The notes under the pieces are model-generated. The model was not told the DNA's origin. It saw only the letters and a list, made by a program, of their open reading frames with translations, and ran no database searches. A program made the position numbers and the translations under genes. Of a DNA stretch of 64,000 nucleotides, positions 13,261 to 22,750 are shown one piece after another; position 1 is the first letter of the stretch, and each line of letters starts with the position of its first letter. The DNA lies in NCBI RefSeq assembly GCF_050908995.1, contig NC_135128.1, positions 10,445,114-10,509,113 of the forward strand. Direction: 5' to 3'. This stretch comes from Andrena cerasifolii. Taxonomy: Eukaryota > Arthropoda > Insecta > Hymenoptera > Andrenidae.

Positions 13261-15514
13261 TCAAAATTTTTCGAAAAAAGAGGTGTGTCAAGTAGTTTTA
13301 TTTTATACCACTTTCCTCTGAAAAATACTCTATTCTTTCAGAATGCGCTACATGTTTTACCACATTTGGCCGTGAAGTATTTTCCCGAAAAGAAGTCGGC
13401 AAGCCTAATTAACCACTTCAGAACGAAAGTTCACACAACAGGATATTTTGAAGTTAAATCGAGAAGGACGCAATGAATAGGCGGTAAATGTAGACCGGTG
13501 CGGTGTCAAAGGTTGGCGTATTGGACGAGATTTTATGCAGTGCGGAATAAACGGAAGATTAAAATCGGGCGGCGTCGATGTCGTCAAAGGCGCTACTTCT
13601 GCTCGCGCTACTATGTACCCAAAATTCCGTGCCGGCGCTTCCGCCCACCTTTGACTTTCACCAACAGTTTTGGCGCCGCGTGAACGGTGCCTCAACAAAT
13701 TCCTCGTGAACTAGAAGGAATATGTCGCGAGGAGAGGAAGAAAGGACGAGAAGAAATAGAGGTTACATCAGCCGATGATCGATTCGCCTGCCACGAAGGC
13801 GCGGGGAGCGTAAATGCACGTTTAACGAGGAGCCGTATCCAAATATTTAACGGCGGGATACTGTGACGAGGGGGGATTAGGTCGTTGTGCGATTCGGGAC
13901 ACCCATATGGGCGAGAGGAGGTCGAACAAAAAGCACGGATCGAAGCCACCACTGTTCGATTGAATTGCCAGTACGTGGCAAAAGCGCGTGGGACTTAATA
14001 CGAGGCGCAGGTAGCCCATTGCCTGGCCAATGAATTGAACGTGCCACGAACACGCGCGTTTGCACGCCATATGTTGTTTGCTTCGCTAAAAGACCTTTGT
14101 GTGTCGCGCGTTCGCTGACGCCGCGCGGATGAATGAACGCGCGCGGATCAGCCTGCGAGAGGATGACTGCGGAGGCGCATGCCGAACGATCCTTCTAGAT
14201 CCTATCGTGTATGTAAATGCACCGAATAATCTTGTCGTTCGAGGTAACAGCCGGAGGAAATTTCTGCGAGATAGCCACGCTCCAAAAACGAATTCCCCTA
14301 TCACAACTAGATCGCGCGTAATTTAGGATTAGACAATTAGGAGGTGATAGCTGTCATTCGAATAGACGAAGTGGACGGCTCGCACTGCCGCAAGTTCTAT
14401 TCACGAATTCAGAACGAACGTTGGAACGTTGGAAATGAATTTACATTATTCCGTCTGCGGAACGGAAACGAGTTTGCACGGACGGGGTAAAAATATTCAC
14501 GGCTCCGCGTTGACAAAAGTCCAGCACTTCGATCTTAAAAAGAGAAGCTAGATAGAAGGAGGCCAGCAGGAGGAAAAGTTTTCCTGCGGCGTGACATTTT
14601 GGTGTAACCCGAGGCACGAAAGGCGCACTGGCGTCGATGGTGCGGCAGAATGCATCTGGACGTGGAGCAGTCACGATCGCGGTTGAAAAACCGTTCTGGT
14701 GGCTCGATAGATTTATCTGCCGTTAACACGGCAAATCTGTCGCCCCTGGAGTATAATTACTCGAGCGTTCGCGCTGTTGCGCGCTGGACAAACGTGGCCG
14801 GTCGCTTGTCCGTCGGATCTTGGCTCGAATCGATTCGTCTCGAACCGGGGCTGGCCACCAACAATTACTTTTATCGGCCAGGGGGCCCCGAGGGGGCCCC
14901 TGAGGAGGCAACGGCCAGCGATCGGGGCCCGATCGTTCGGATGGAGAGATAAACCGGGCCGCGAGTCGTTGTTTGTCGAAAGACAAAGCGCGTTATTATG
15001 CACGTCGACGAAAGTTATGCGTTGTTCCGCGCGATAACGAGCTCGTTGCGATATTCGAGGTGTCCAAGCGATTGCATCTCTCTGCCTCTCGTGTCCTGCC
15101 ACGCAGCCTATATATTTTGGAGCGATTGATTCCTTATCGGAGTGGCCGGAGCTGTTCATTAATTACGTCTTAATGAAAGCCTCGCGCGAGCATCGTCGGG
15201 CTTCACTTTTTGTAGAGCCGACGGCTTTTGTATTGGATGAGACTTCTTACTTCTTGCGACGTTTTTGAGTTACATTTTTATTGTGGGCGATAGAATGGAA
15301 ATTTAAGAAAATTAGAAGAGTAGGTTTAATCTATTCGACTACTTGGTGTTTATCAAAGTGGTTTAAGTAAAAAAAAAATTTTAAAAATGAGATTTCTCTT
15401 AGTTTATGTTATATTGATTTATACTTCGATATTATGAAAGAATCGTTGCACACTTAGGAAAAGGTGGGTTGAGGTGATTTGGGATGGTTCGCGAGAATGA
15501 TGAAGACACATGTA
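13261..15514. other. Intergenic DNA beyond the 3' end of the Snail-family gene; no gene recognised
   Basis: GC-rich DNA from about 13480 to 15230, then an AT-rich part from 15240 to 15514. No supported gene or RNA is seen. It lies past the last poly(A) signal of the minus-strand gene, so it should be non-transcribed flank unless there is longer read-through. Confidence 0.45.
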
Positions 15515-15533
15515 AAATTTAAACTCCAAGTAA

Positions 15534-15539
15534 TTTATT
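15534..15539 (-). terminator. Distal poly(A) signal AATAAA
   Basis: Canonical AATAAA on the minus strand, with a GT-rich downstream element about 22 bases further along. It is the last good signal after the stop codon that I noticed, and I use it as the predicted 3' end. Confidence 0.5.
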
Positions 15540-15920
15540 TCGTATAAAATATCTCTATATATAGGTGATATCTGTATCTCAATAGTAGTTTACTTTCTTT
15601 ACAAAAGAACTAGAAAGAGTGGTACTCGCCCTGAGCCGTCCGCCGCGTCTTTTAATTATACGCGCGGATACTCAACACGCGCGACGACGGCCCGATTATT
15701 AGTTTTATTCTTATATCTCTTTTCCGAGTGACTTCTCCGCGAAGAGCAAAACCAAAAGACCGGTCCGGAGAAATCTTCTCGCAGCGAGTCTCTCCGTTTT
15801 TCCTCGCATCATTATATATTGTACAATGACTAGTTTCTTCGAGTAACTTACAGTGATTTACAAAACGCAAAAAGAAAAGTACAAAACGAAAAGGGCAAAA
15901 GAAGAAAATAAAATAGCAAG

Positions 15921-15947
15921 CTCTCTCTCTCTCTCTCTCTCTCTCAT
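15921..15947. repeat. (CT)n microsatellite, (GA)n in the mRNA sense
   Basis: Twenty-seven bases of perfect CT dinucleotide repeat inside the predicted 3' UTR. A likely polymorphic marker. Confidence 0.9.
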
Positions 15948-16250
15948 CCGTTCACTCTGTCGCGAATTGCTCGTCAAATAAACGCTCAACACGCCGAACG
16001 ATCATTAAATACTTTTCTCTCTGTCTCGTTCCGTTCACGTATGGCGAATCATAATACTTCGTGTTACGTGCGTGCCTTAACAGCTAATCATCGTTATTTA
16101 CACGTCGTACGAGACGGCTTTGCACGTGACACGATCTTGAAATGGCACTTTCGTGCACGTATACGCACGATTCAAGAGCAGAAAAATAGTCTCGAACGCG
16201 TTTTCCCTTACCGTCGAGCGGAACACGTACGTGAATGAACGATTAATACA

Positions 16251-16269
16251 GGGGGGGGGGGTAGGGGGG
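16251..16269. repeat. G11-TA-G6 homopurine tract (poly-C in the mRNA sense)
   Basis: Eleven consecutive G on the plus strand at 16251-16261, then TA, then six G. On the minus-strand transcript this is a poly(C) run inside the predicted 3' UTR. Confidence 0.85.
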
Positions 16270-16712
16270 CATTCCTAGGTCTCGATCTCGTACGCGCGCC
16301 CGAATCAGACGAAAAGAGAGGATAATAAAACGGAAATGGCACGGCAGCTTCACGGGACCGCGTCAAGCGGTTTACACATCGACACGTTTTTCCTGCCTCT
16401 TCCGGGAAGGAACAAGCATCATCGATCCCTGGAAGAGGGCACCCATCTATCATCCTAAGTACAATCGAACGCGCGCTCATCCACGCTCTTTGTCACACGC
16501 ACACGCACACTCGCGCTCTGTCTATATACAACGGAAAAACGAAGGGACGCGATCGGGAGACGCGAAAGTGCACCGACCATCGGGAAAGCGAGTCTCGATC
16601 GTAGACGATCGATCTCTTTCCCCCGTGTGACCCTTCGCGAAACGGGAGGGGGCGTCCAGTTGCTCGGCGCGTCCGTATCGATGATCTCGCTTAAAATTCG
16701 AGCCGAGCACGA

Positions 16713-16746
16713 GGGGGGGGGGGAGAAGGGGGGGGGGTGGTGGGGC
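16713..16746. repeat. G11-AGAA-G10 tract with further G runs; poly-C in the mRNA sense, G4-capable on the plus strand
   Basis: Two G runs of 11 and 10 bases, separated by AGAA, are followed by TGG-TGGGG. The plus strand can satisfy the four-run G-quadruplex pattern many ways. The transcript carries the complementary C runs, within about 300 nt of the stop codon. Confidence 0.85.
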
Positions 16747-16816
16747 ATGAATTTTAATCGAAAGCCAAGGTACTCGAAACAACTTCGTCGTCGGGTTCGA
16801 TCTCGTTTCAATAGAA

Positions 16817-16822
16817 TTTATT
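16817..16822 (-). terminator. Proximal alternative poly(A) signal AATAAA
   Basis: AATAAA on the minus strand about 185 nt after the stop codon. If used, it would give a short 3' UTR lacking all the poly(C) runs. No downstream element was examined beyond composition, so its use is uncertain. Confidence 0.35.
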
Positions 16823-17005
16823 CACCGAGAAACTGGACCCCGGGGCGGCTACCGGATTCTCTCCTCGTCCTACTTCTATATATTTCGTTTGTACTCCGAT
16901 CAATGTAAGGCACTTTTTCAACCGTAACAAAGTAGAAAGGAACGTACGAAGGAAATGTCCATTTCCTCGATCACGCCGGGGTGACACGCGCGGCGCGGCA
17001 AGTCC

Positions 17006-18721
17006 TCAGCATCCGTAGCCGATGGGGACGGCGACCCCTGGACAGCCGCCCTCCTGGTGCTTCGTTAGCAGCGACATCCTGCTGAAGGTCTTGCTGCAGG
17101 AGCTGCACGAGTACTTCTTCACGTCACTGTGCGTCTGGAGGTGCGCCCTGAGGTTACTCCTGTCGGCGAACGCTCTGTTGCAGTGCTGACAGCTGAACGG
17201 CTTCTCGCCCGTGTGCGTCCTGATGTGGCCCTGGAGCAGCCACGGCCTCGAGAACGCTTTGCCGCACAGGTGACACTTGCAGGGCAACGTGTGCGTCCTG
17301 ATGTGCATCTTCAGGGCGCCGAGGCTGACGTACACCTTCTCGCAGTACTTGCACGAGAACGACTTCTTCGCCTGTCCCTCGGCCGCCGCGCAGTGGAATT
17401 GCTGGTGCTTGGACAGGCCGGAGTACGTGGAGTAAGATTTCCCGCAGTCCGGGCACTGGTACCTCGGTGACGTCGACGACGACGAGGAGGATGATGAGTT
17501 GGAGGACAGCGACGCCGTGGAACCACTGGTCGCTCCAGTCTTCTCGATCTTCGGGCTCACGATCGTTGGGCCTGCCGACGTGCTGCCGGCTGAGGATCTT
17601 CCGCTGTCGCTTCCAGGGGACGACAGGTCTTCTGGCGTGACTGGCGGAGGCGACCTGAGCGATCCGGACCCCAAAGAGCTGGTGGGCGATAGGCCGCAGT
17701 GATCGGGACTGGCCCAGTGAGCGTAACTCCTGGCGATCGGTCGCTGGATCGTTGGGCAGGTCAGCGCGCCGTGCGGTGGTGGTGAGACTGACGGGTGATG
17801 CTCCGGAGAGGAGTGAGGATACGCCGGCATCGGATAAGACGGGTACAACTCGGCACCCGCGTGGTGATAACGATGATAAGCGGCTGGATAGGGCAGATAG
17901 TGCGGCGGATACAATGGAGCGGCCCGAGCCCATGCCGGAGTCGCGTAGTGCGCCAAAGGCTCCACTGGAGTATTCAGATTCAACGGCTCCAAGGGCGCTT
18001 TGCTCGCCATGAAGTGCAGGGGCGCCGACGTGGCCGTCACCGCCGCCGTCGACGACGAGTTCTCGTGCTGAATCACTTCTACGCGCGCTTTCTTCGCTAC
18101 TGGGTGAATCGGGGCGATCCCGGTTGGCGGCGTGATCGCTTTCGTCGGGTAATGGTGCTGGAGATGGTGCACCGGGTGCATGTGATGATGCATCGATGGC
18201 GAGGTCGGCCTCGTCGCCAGCGGAGGTGACGGGGAGACTTTGACGAGCGGTGAAGGCGACCTGGACGCGCGCGAGCACTGTTCTGGTTGGTGTTGCTGTT
18301 GACGCTCGGCGGTTTTGCTGAGATCCTCAGGCTTTGTGCTGAGGTTCTCTGGCTCGGGGGTATCGTCCACCACCACGTCAATGATTTCTTCTGAAGAAGA
18401 CAAGAAAATGTTGGGGTTTAGACTAATGCTTCGCTTGTGGATGATAAATATTTTGGGAGACGAGGACGATCTATTTCCGAACTCTAGCATTTAAGCTTCT
18501 ATGAAGTGTTCTGTCAGCGATTTTAAAAGCGAGAAGTTGAACTAGTTGCGGTACTGGGAGGGAACTATCTGGGAAATCGAGTGGAAAATTCGAAACTCAC
18601 CTTTGATCACTTCTGGAACTTCTTCGGCTGGCTCGACAAGCACTGGCCGCTTTTTGAGCGGGCAGTGGCTGTAGCTGTTGTTCTTCTTGACGAAGCTGCG
18701 CGGCATCTCTTCCACCAGCAT
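17006..18721 (-). CDS. esg: Escargot/Snail-family zinc-finger repressor, two coding exons (18721-18601, 18390-17006)
   Basis: A nuclear sequence-specific repressor of the Snail family. Fly relatives act in neuroblast, imaginal and stem-cell maintenance by binding CAGGTG-type E-boxes. The spliced product is 501 residues from the first ATG. MPRSF, a SNAG-like corepressor motif, is at residues 6-10, followed by CPLKKRPV as in fly Esg and Sna. PEDLSK (61-66) and PEDLS (293-297) fit the PxDLS CtBP-binding motif. A His/Pro/Ser-rich middle leads to five C2H2 fingers at about 351-374, 385-407, 411-433, 439-461 and 467-490. Finger 1 (YQCPDC) and the ending EGGCPG resemble Escargot more than fly Snail, which supports the symbol; Worniu or an unduplicated Snail cannot be excluded. 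Exon 1 ends AAAG before GTGAGT, exon 2 begins after TTCTTCAG, and the codon split across them (G/AA) restores Glu. The second in-frame ATG at 18706 would put MPRSF at the exact N-terminus, where SNAG domains normally function. No other gene is near. Confidence 0.93.
18391..18600 (-). other. Phase-1 intron of the Snail-family gene (210 bp)
   Basis: The minus-strand donor is AAAG/GTGAGT (GT at 18600-18599). The acceptor is a pyrimidine-rich TGTCTTCTTCAG/AAG (AG at 18392-18391). Splicing joins the SNAG/CPLKKRPV exon in frame to the zinc-finger exon. Retention would stop the protein at the in-frame stop whose last base is 18542, giving a short product without fingers. The length is a multiple of three, but it is not open in the exon 1 frame. 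Confidence 0.9.
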
Positions 18722-18927
18722 TTTGACGCCTCTGCTCGAATGAGACTTCACACTCCGAAGATCTGCGGTCGGCTCTTCGCAGGAGCGGGCGTCACCGCGA
18801 AGGCGCTATCGCAATGGTAATCCAATTGTTGCAGGTTTTCGTTTGTCAGTCTTCCAGTTCTCACACTGATCACAATATCTTGTCTCTAATAAGAGAAATG
18901 GAATAACTGTCAAATAATCCTGAGACG

Positions 18928-18948
18928 TCACTGCACTGTTTCACACAT
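18928..18948 (-). promoter_or_regulatory. uORF 2, six codons
   Basis: ATG TGT GAA ACA GTG CAG TGA on the minus strand in the predicted 5' UTR. It ends about 206 nt before the main start codon, leaving room for reinitiation. Confidence 0.45.
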
Positions 18949-19100
18949 GTAAGCAAAACAGAGTCCTTCCCTCGGGTGAAAATCACTTTCTTCGCCAGCG
19001 AGCACTGAATGATCCTCCGTCGACAGAAAAAAAAAACTATCGATCCTCACGGTACGCTCGTCGGGAGTGAACTGAAGTGACTGTTCGACCGGGGCCGGGG

Positions 19101-19115
19101 TTAAGCGAGAAGCAT
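19101..19115 (-). promoter_or_regulatory. uORF 1, four codons
   Basis: ATG CTT CTC GCT TAA on the minus strand, about 90 nt after the predicted start site. It is one of only two ATGs in the predicted leader. Confidence 0.45.
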
Positions 19116-19199
19116 AGGGAACTCGCGGGTGAACGTTTGAAGGTTGGAAGGAACTGTGAGATCTCGTAACTCTGAAAACTGTACGGCTGCAGGCCGGTC

Positions 19200-19235
19200 T
19201 CTGACTGGCAGGGGGGTGCGCCAGGGCCTTTTATA
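19200..19235 (-). promoter_or_regulatory. Core promoter: TATA box and initiator
   Basis: TATAAAAG occupies 19235-19228 on the minus strand. About 33 bases downstream of its first T lies TCAG with its A at 19202, matching the arthropod initiator core. The pair sits about 480 bases upstream of the start codon with no intervening gene. I see no DPE-like sequence at the expected +28 to +33. Confidence 0.7.
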
Positions 19236-19253
19236 ACTGCTCACCCCACCGGC

Positions 19254-19276
19254 CAGGTGCAGGTGGCCCGCACGTG
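19254..19276. promoter_or_regulatory. Tandem CAGGTG E-boxes plus a CACGTG box
   Basis: CAGGTG occurs at 19254-19259 and again at 19260-19265 with no gap, and CACGTG at 19271-19276. They lie about 20-40 bases upstream of the TATA box. CAGGTG is the preferred Snail-family site, so direct autoregulation is plausible; bHLH factors or Zfh1/ZEB-type proteins could also bind it. Confidence 0.55.
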
Positions 19277-19284
19277 CTGCCCGA

Positions 19285-19353
19285 CCAATGCAGGCCTGTG
19301 GGCCCCGCGCTACCCACCAATGGGGGACGCCCGGTCGCGGGCCATCCTCCAAT
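19285..19353. promoter_or_regulatory. Three CCAAT boxes at exact 32-bp intervals
   Basis: CCAAT on the plus strand (ATTGG relative to the gene) occurs at 19285-19289, 19317-19321 and 19349-19353. The first is about 85 bases upstream of the predicted start site. The position, repetition and roughly three-helical-turn spacing match what is known of NF-Y-dependent promoters. Flanking bases fit the extended NF-Y consensus only partly. Confidence 0.5.
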
Positions 19354-19463
19354 CAGAGCGCAGCCATCTGTTCCGCCGGCTCGCGTATCCCCCCTTCGGC
19401 GTGTTGTATGCAACAACAGGAGGTGCAGGATGTTTCGTGAGTGCGACACGATTATCCTGGGCC

Positions 19464-19585
19464 TCGCTCCTCTCCGCCGCTACCTTCTCTCTCCCTCCCT
19501 CCCTCCTCTCGCCCCTTTTTTCGCCTCTTTCCCCCTTTTTCCACGACTGTCTCCCTCCCCCCGTCTCTCTCGCTCTACACTCTAG
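19464..19585. promoter_or_regulatory. Polypyrimidine tract (GAGA-type purine tract on the gene strand)
   Basis: A nearly continuous run of C and T with repeated CTCTC and CCTCC units. On the gene strand it reads as GAGAG-rich DNA about 260-380 bases upstream of the start site. In insects such tracts bind GAGA-type factors and keep promoters open. No function can be proven from sequence alone. Confidence 0.4.
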
Positions 19586-19763
19586 GGGTCAACTGTCCCC
19601 GTCTTTCTCTCTTTGCGCTCTGTTACACGCCGCGTTGCGTCGCGTTGTTGTACCGGAGCAGATGCTGGGGCCCCTCCGTGTAGCACTCGCCCCTCCTGTC
19701 CCCCATTGCCACCCCTCACCGCGCGAGACCTGGCCCAACGACCCGTCACCTCTACCGTCGTCG

Positions 19764-20654
19764 CACAGTGGGGAAATTTTGCGATTTTATGGCCAACACT
19801 ACAGAAATGAAATTTTTCAATTTTACAAATTTAATACGAATGTCAATTGAAGAACCATATCCATTTTCGTGGTCAAAACATGAAAACTTATTTTTAATAT
19901 ATAAAATTCGGCACTTTAGCGTTCCAATATATGAGAAACTAATTTATCCGAAACACAGCACTTACAAAAATTACGAACGATAAAGATTTTTTTGGTATTT
20001 ACATTTATACACTTTTTTCTTTGGTAGAGTGCAACAGGGTTATCGCTTCTGACGACAAACAAACATGCATAATACAAACAATCAAACAGAGGATCGAAGC
20101 TGAATAAAATCGTTTAAAAAAGAATAAGAAAGTTTGTAATGTATAACATGTGAACCAGTCTCGGTCACAGTTATGTTGTATGTTAGACAAGACACACTGG
20201 ATCGTGTTAAAAAAAATGTATATAATTACAAGATTAGCAACTATTAGCAATTAATAATTGCATTTATAGAATCAAAATAGTCCAACGTAAAATATGAATG
20301 AAAATCATTGCAGGATATTATGGGATTAATAACTATTTTATGTATTGAAAATTGATTCTTATATGAAAAGGTTATTTCTAAAAAACTACTTTAAAAATTG
20401 TATAAATTACGTATTAAAAACCGAAACATAATTATATTGAGGACAAAAAGATATCTTACGCACCACCAGGAATTCAATCCATGCCTTGAAATTATTTTCA
20501 GATCTTTGGATAACACAATATAAGTGTTGTAAGTAAAATTGGGGGCATTTGATACTCATATTATTTCCTCAATTGACATTTGCATTTATTTTGTCGAATT
20601 GAAAAATTTATTTTTGTGGTTTTGGCCATAAAATCGCGAAACTTCCCCACTGTG
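19764..20654. mobile_element. Transib-like non-autonomous transposon, 891 bp, with CGTCG target duplication
   Basis: Both ends begin with the heptamer CACAGTG and continue as imperfect inverted repeats of about 90 bases (19764-19854 and 20565-20654). Each end is flanked by the same five bases, CGTCG (19759-19763 and 20655-20659). Transib elements are known for CAC-initial termini resembling the RAG recombination signal heptamer and for 5-bp GC-rich target duplications, which fits well. The AT-rich interior has no transposase frame, so it would need a transposase supplied elsewhere. It inserted about 560 bases upstream of the predicted start site of the Snail-family gene. A second copy's end lies at 1-27. 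Confidence 0.85.
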
Positions 20655-20659
20655 CGTCG

Positions 20660-22750
20660 GTGCACATGCACCACCGATTCGTGAACACGTTTCTTTCTCT
20701 CTCCCTCTACTCTCCCGTCCGTGCACGTACGTTTAGAGGCTGCCACCCCTCGACGGACAATTTTTCTATTCGAATTTCCGTTTGCTCTACCTGAACCCAC
20801 CGTCCCCCCTCCTCGCCCCAAAGAGTCGCTCGCCGCTGTGTTGGTGCGCGCTCTCGAACGTGTCGCATTGGCTGCTGCGCCGTTTTTTTTACACGTCAGC
20901 CGCCTTTTCACGTGCGCACGGGCACCACTCGCCCGTGTACGTGCGAGCGGTGCGAGCGCGCGAGGGCACCGCAATCCGCCTGGTTCCCCTTCTGAATTTC
21001 ACCCCTCCCGTCCCTTTCTCGCCGCCCCGCCACTGGCAGTTTCGAACGTAACGGTCGTGTCGCGTGCCACAGCATCGCCCACGCGTGCTGGAACCCACAC
21101 ACGCACACGGGCGCACGCACGCGCGTGTCGTGAGTGCACGATTGTGCGCCTCTCCCCCTAGAGAGCCCTCGCGCGGGATTCACCAACGCGACTTGCCATT
21201 TTTGCCGCGTGGGGGAGGTTGGCACGCGGGCAGACGTTTGATCTGTTAATGATCCCGCCACGTGGCCGCTGCCGAGATCAACGGACCGATAACGGTATTG
21301 TAATTTTTCGTAAATCCAGCGAGAAGTCCACTAGCCTCGCGGTTTTTCTTCCTGATCACGCCGCGTGAACGTTCGCTATTGTAATGGCTTCTGGCGAAGG
21401 GAAGAATCACGACCACCAGGTGGCTGGAAATAATGCTCATTTCGATGGCCCGAATCGAGGATCGTTTCGTAGTACTTTATAGCGAATTACTAGTAACTAA
21501 TGAACTTGATTTCGTGGGCAGAGATCTATCCTACCTCCAAAACGACCCCCCGTCGTAAAAGGACCTTCGAACGTGTCGTCACATACCTTGCACGTTTCCG
21601 TCGGGACAATGGGTTATTATAAACAGGAACAGCACTCCGAAAACGTCGCCGCGCGTGTAATATAGAGACAGAAACGTCGGCGAATGACACGTGGTTTTGT
21701 CGCTTAATTTACGAGACAAAGGAGCGCTCGGGCATTCCGCTCGATCGATTTTCCGTTTCATTCCACGATGTGTCACCGGCGCTAAATCAGGTTATCACAG
21801 GCCGCGACGGGATCGTTCGAATCGGCCGATTGAGAAACGATAAACCGGAGCCACCAGGAGACCGGTATATGGTCAACCGGAGGGGGACGATTTTTGATGA
21901 AGGACCCTTGTACTTGTCGTCGTAAACAGCTCGTTCGCGTAACACTTTAGTCTTCGGACTAGTTCCCTGCGAGCCCGAGCGCGAACACTGGCGATCATTT
22001 GTTCGGATTATTTCGTAATAAAGGAGCTCGGACTGAATTTCGTGCTGCGATCCTTTTGTAACGCCCCGCTGTTATCACGCACCGCCGGCTCACTTTATCA
22101 CGCCGTGTATGGGTACTTTCGACATGCCTATGGGAAAACGCCGTTGGTATAGTTCCACATTTTCCTAGCAGAAACACGTGTCAGCAATAATGCTCAACCT
22201 CGTTTCATATTCGATACGAATGTATAATTTAAAAACTCAACATCTGTTTATAAAATTCCATTGCAAATGCTCTGACAAATCAAGGAATACTCCTAAAATT
22301 TAATAAAAACCAGCATAGGGGTTGTGAATTCGCTTCAGAACGAAAAATTGAAGGGTTGAATTTGAAATGGTCAACTTCGAATTCTCCTCACGACTGCATT
22401 TAAAATTCATTAATACCGTAGTAAATCAATGGGGTAATTTCAAGCTCCTCGATCCGCATAAGACTGTTCTTTAACGCCCCTTCGCTAATTTATCGGGCGA
22501 TCGGCAGACATAATACAGAAGTTCGGAGCCTCGTTCATTACCGAGGAACAGCTTCAGTGACGTTTATGCAAGACGTATTAGTCGAAATCGCCTCCGCCAC
22601 CTCCGTGTCCCCCTGGTTGTTATAAATTTATCCGATCGTTAAGCGCGACAAGAGAGTTCGATTCGCGTGGCGATAGCCGAGGCTCCTCGGGGAACTATTC
22701 GCAGCCAGCGGCACCAGACGATTTGAATCACTCTTGTCGCGCCGCTCTTG
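20660..22750. other. Intergenic, GC-rich upstream region of the Snail-family gene; no gene recognised
   Basis: Strongly CpG- and CACG/GCGC-rich from 20690 to 21240, then mixed. Arginine-rich frames occur on both strands but none has a domain. TTATGCAAGA followed directly by CGTATTAGTC occurs at 22564-22583 and echoes cores of the duplicated block near 58.3 kb. Confidence 0.45.

Larger units (their letters stand above)
15515..17005 (-). other. esg: Predicted 3' UTR of the Snail-family gene
   Basis: On the minus strand this follows the TGA at 17006-17008 and runs about 1.5 kb to an AATAAA at 15534-15539. A GT-rich stretch (TGTGTCTT, about 15505-15512) follows it, the usual arrangement of a cleavage site, so I end the UTR near 15515. 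The UTR contains (GA)n in the sense strand (15921-15947), three long C runs (16251-16261, 16713-16723, 16728-16737), and an earlier AATAAA at 16817-16822. The boundaries are inferred from signals only, without transcript evidence. Confidence 0.5.
18722..19202 (-). other. Predicted 5' UTR of the Snail-family gene
   Basis: It extends from the predicted start site near 19202 to the first in-frame ATG. An in-frame TAG lies about 90 bases before that ATG, so the coding region does not extend upstream. It contains only two ATGs, each opening a very short uORF (19115-19101 and 18948-18928). No further splice sites are needed to explain it. Confidence 0.55.

Noticed and set aside
17129..18229. Several antisense open frames on the plus strand across the Snail-family exon
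   Set aside because: Arginine-rich mirror translations of the real gene with no domain or splice evidence.
17154..18278. 374-codon open frame overlapping the zinc-finger exon on the same strand
   Set aside because: It opens with GTG, not ATG, has no recognisable domain, and is expected as a by-product of the GC-rich third positions and repeated motifs of the real coding frame.
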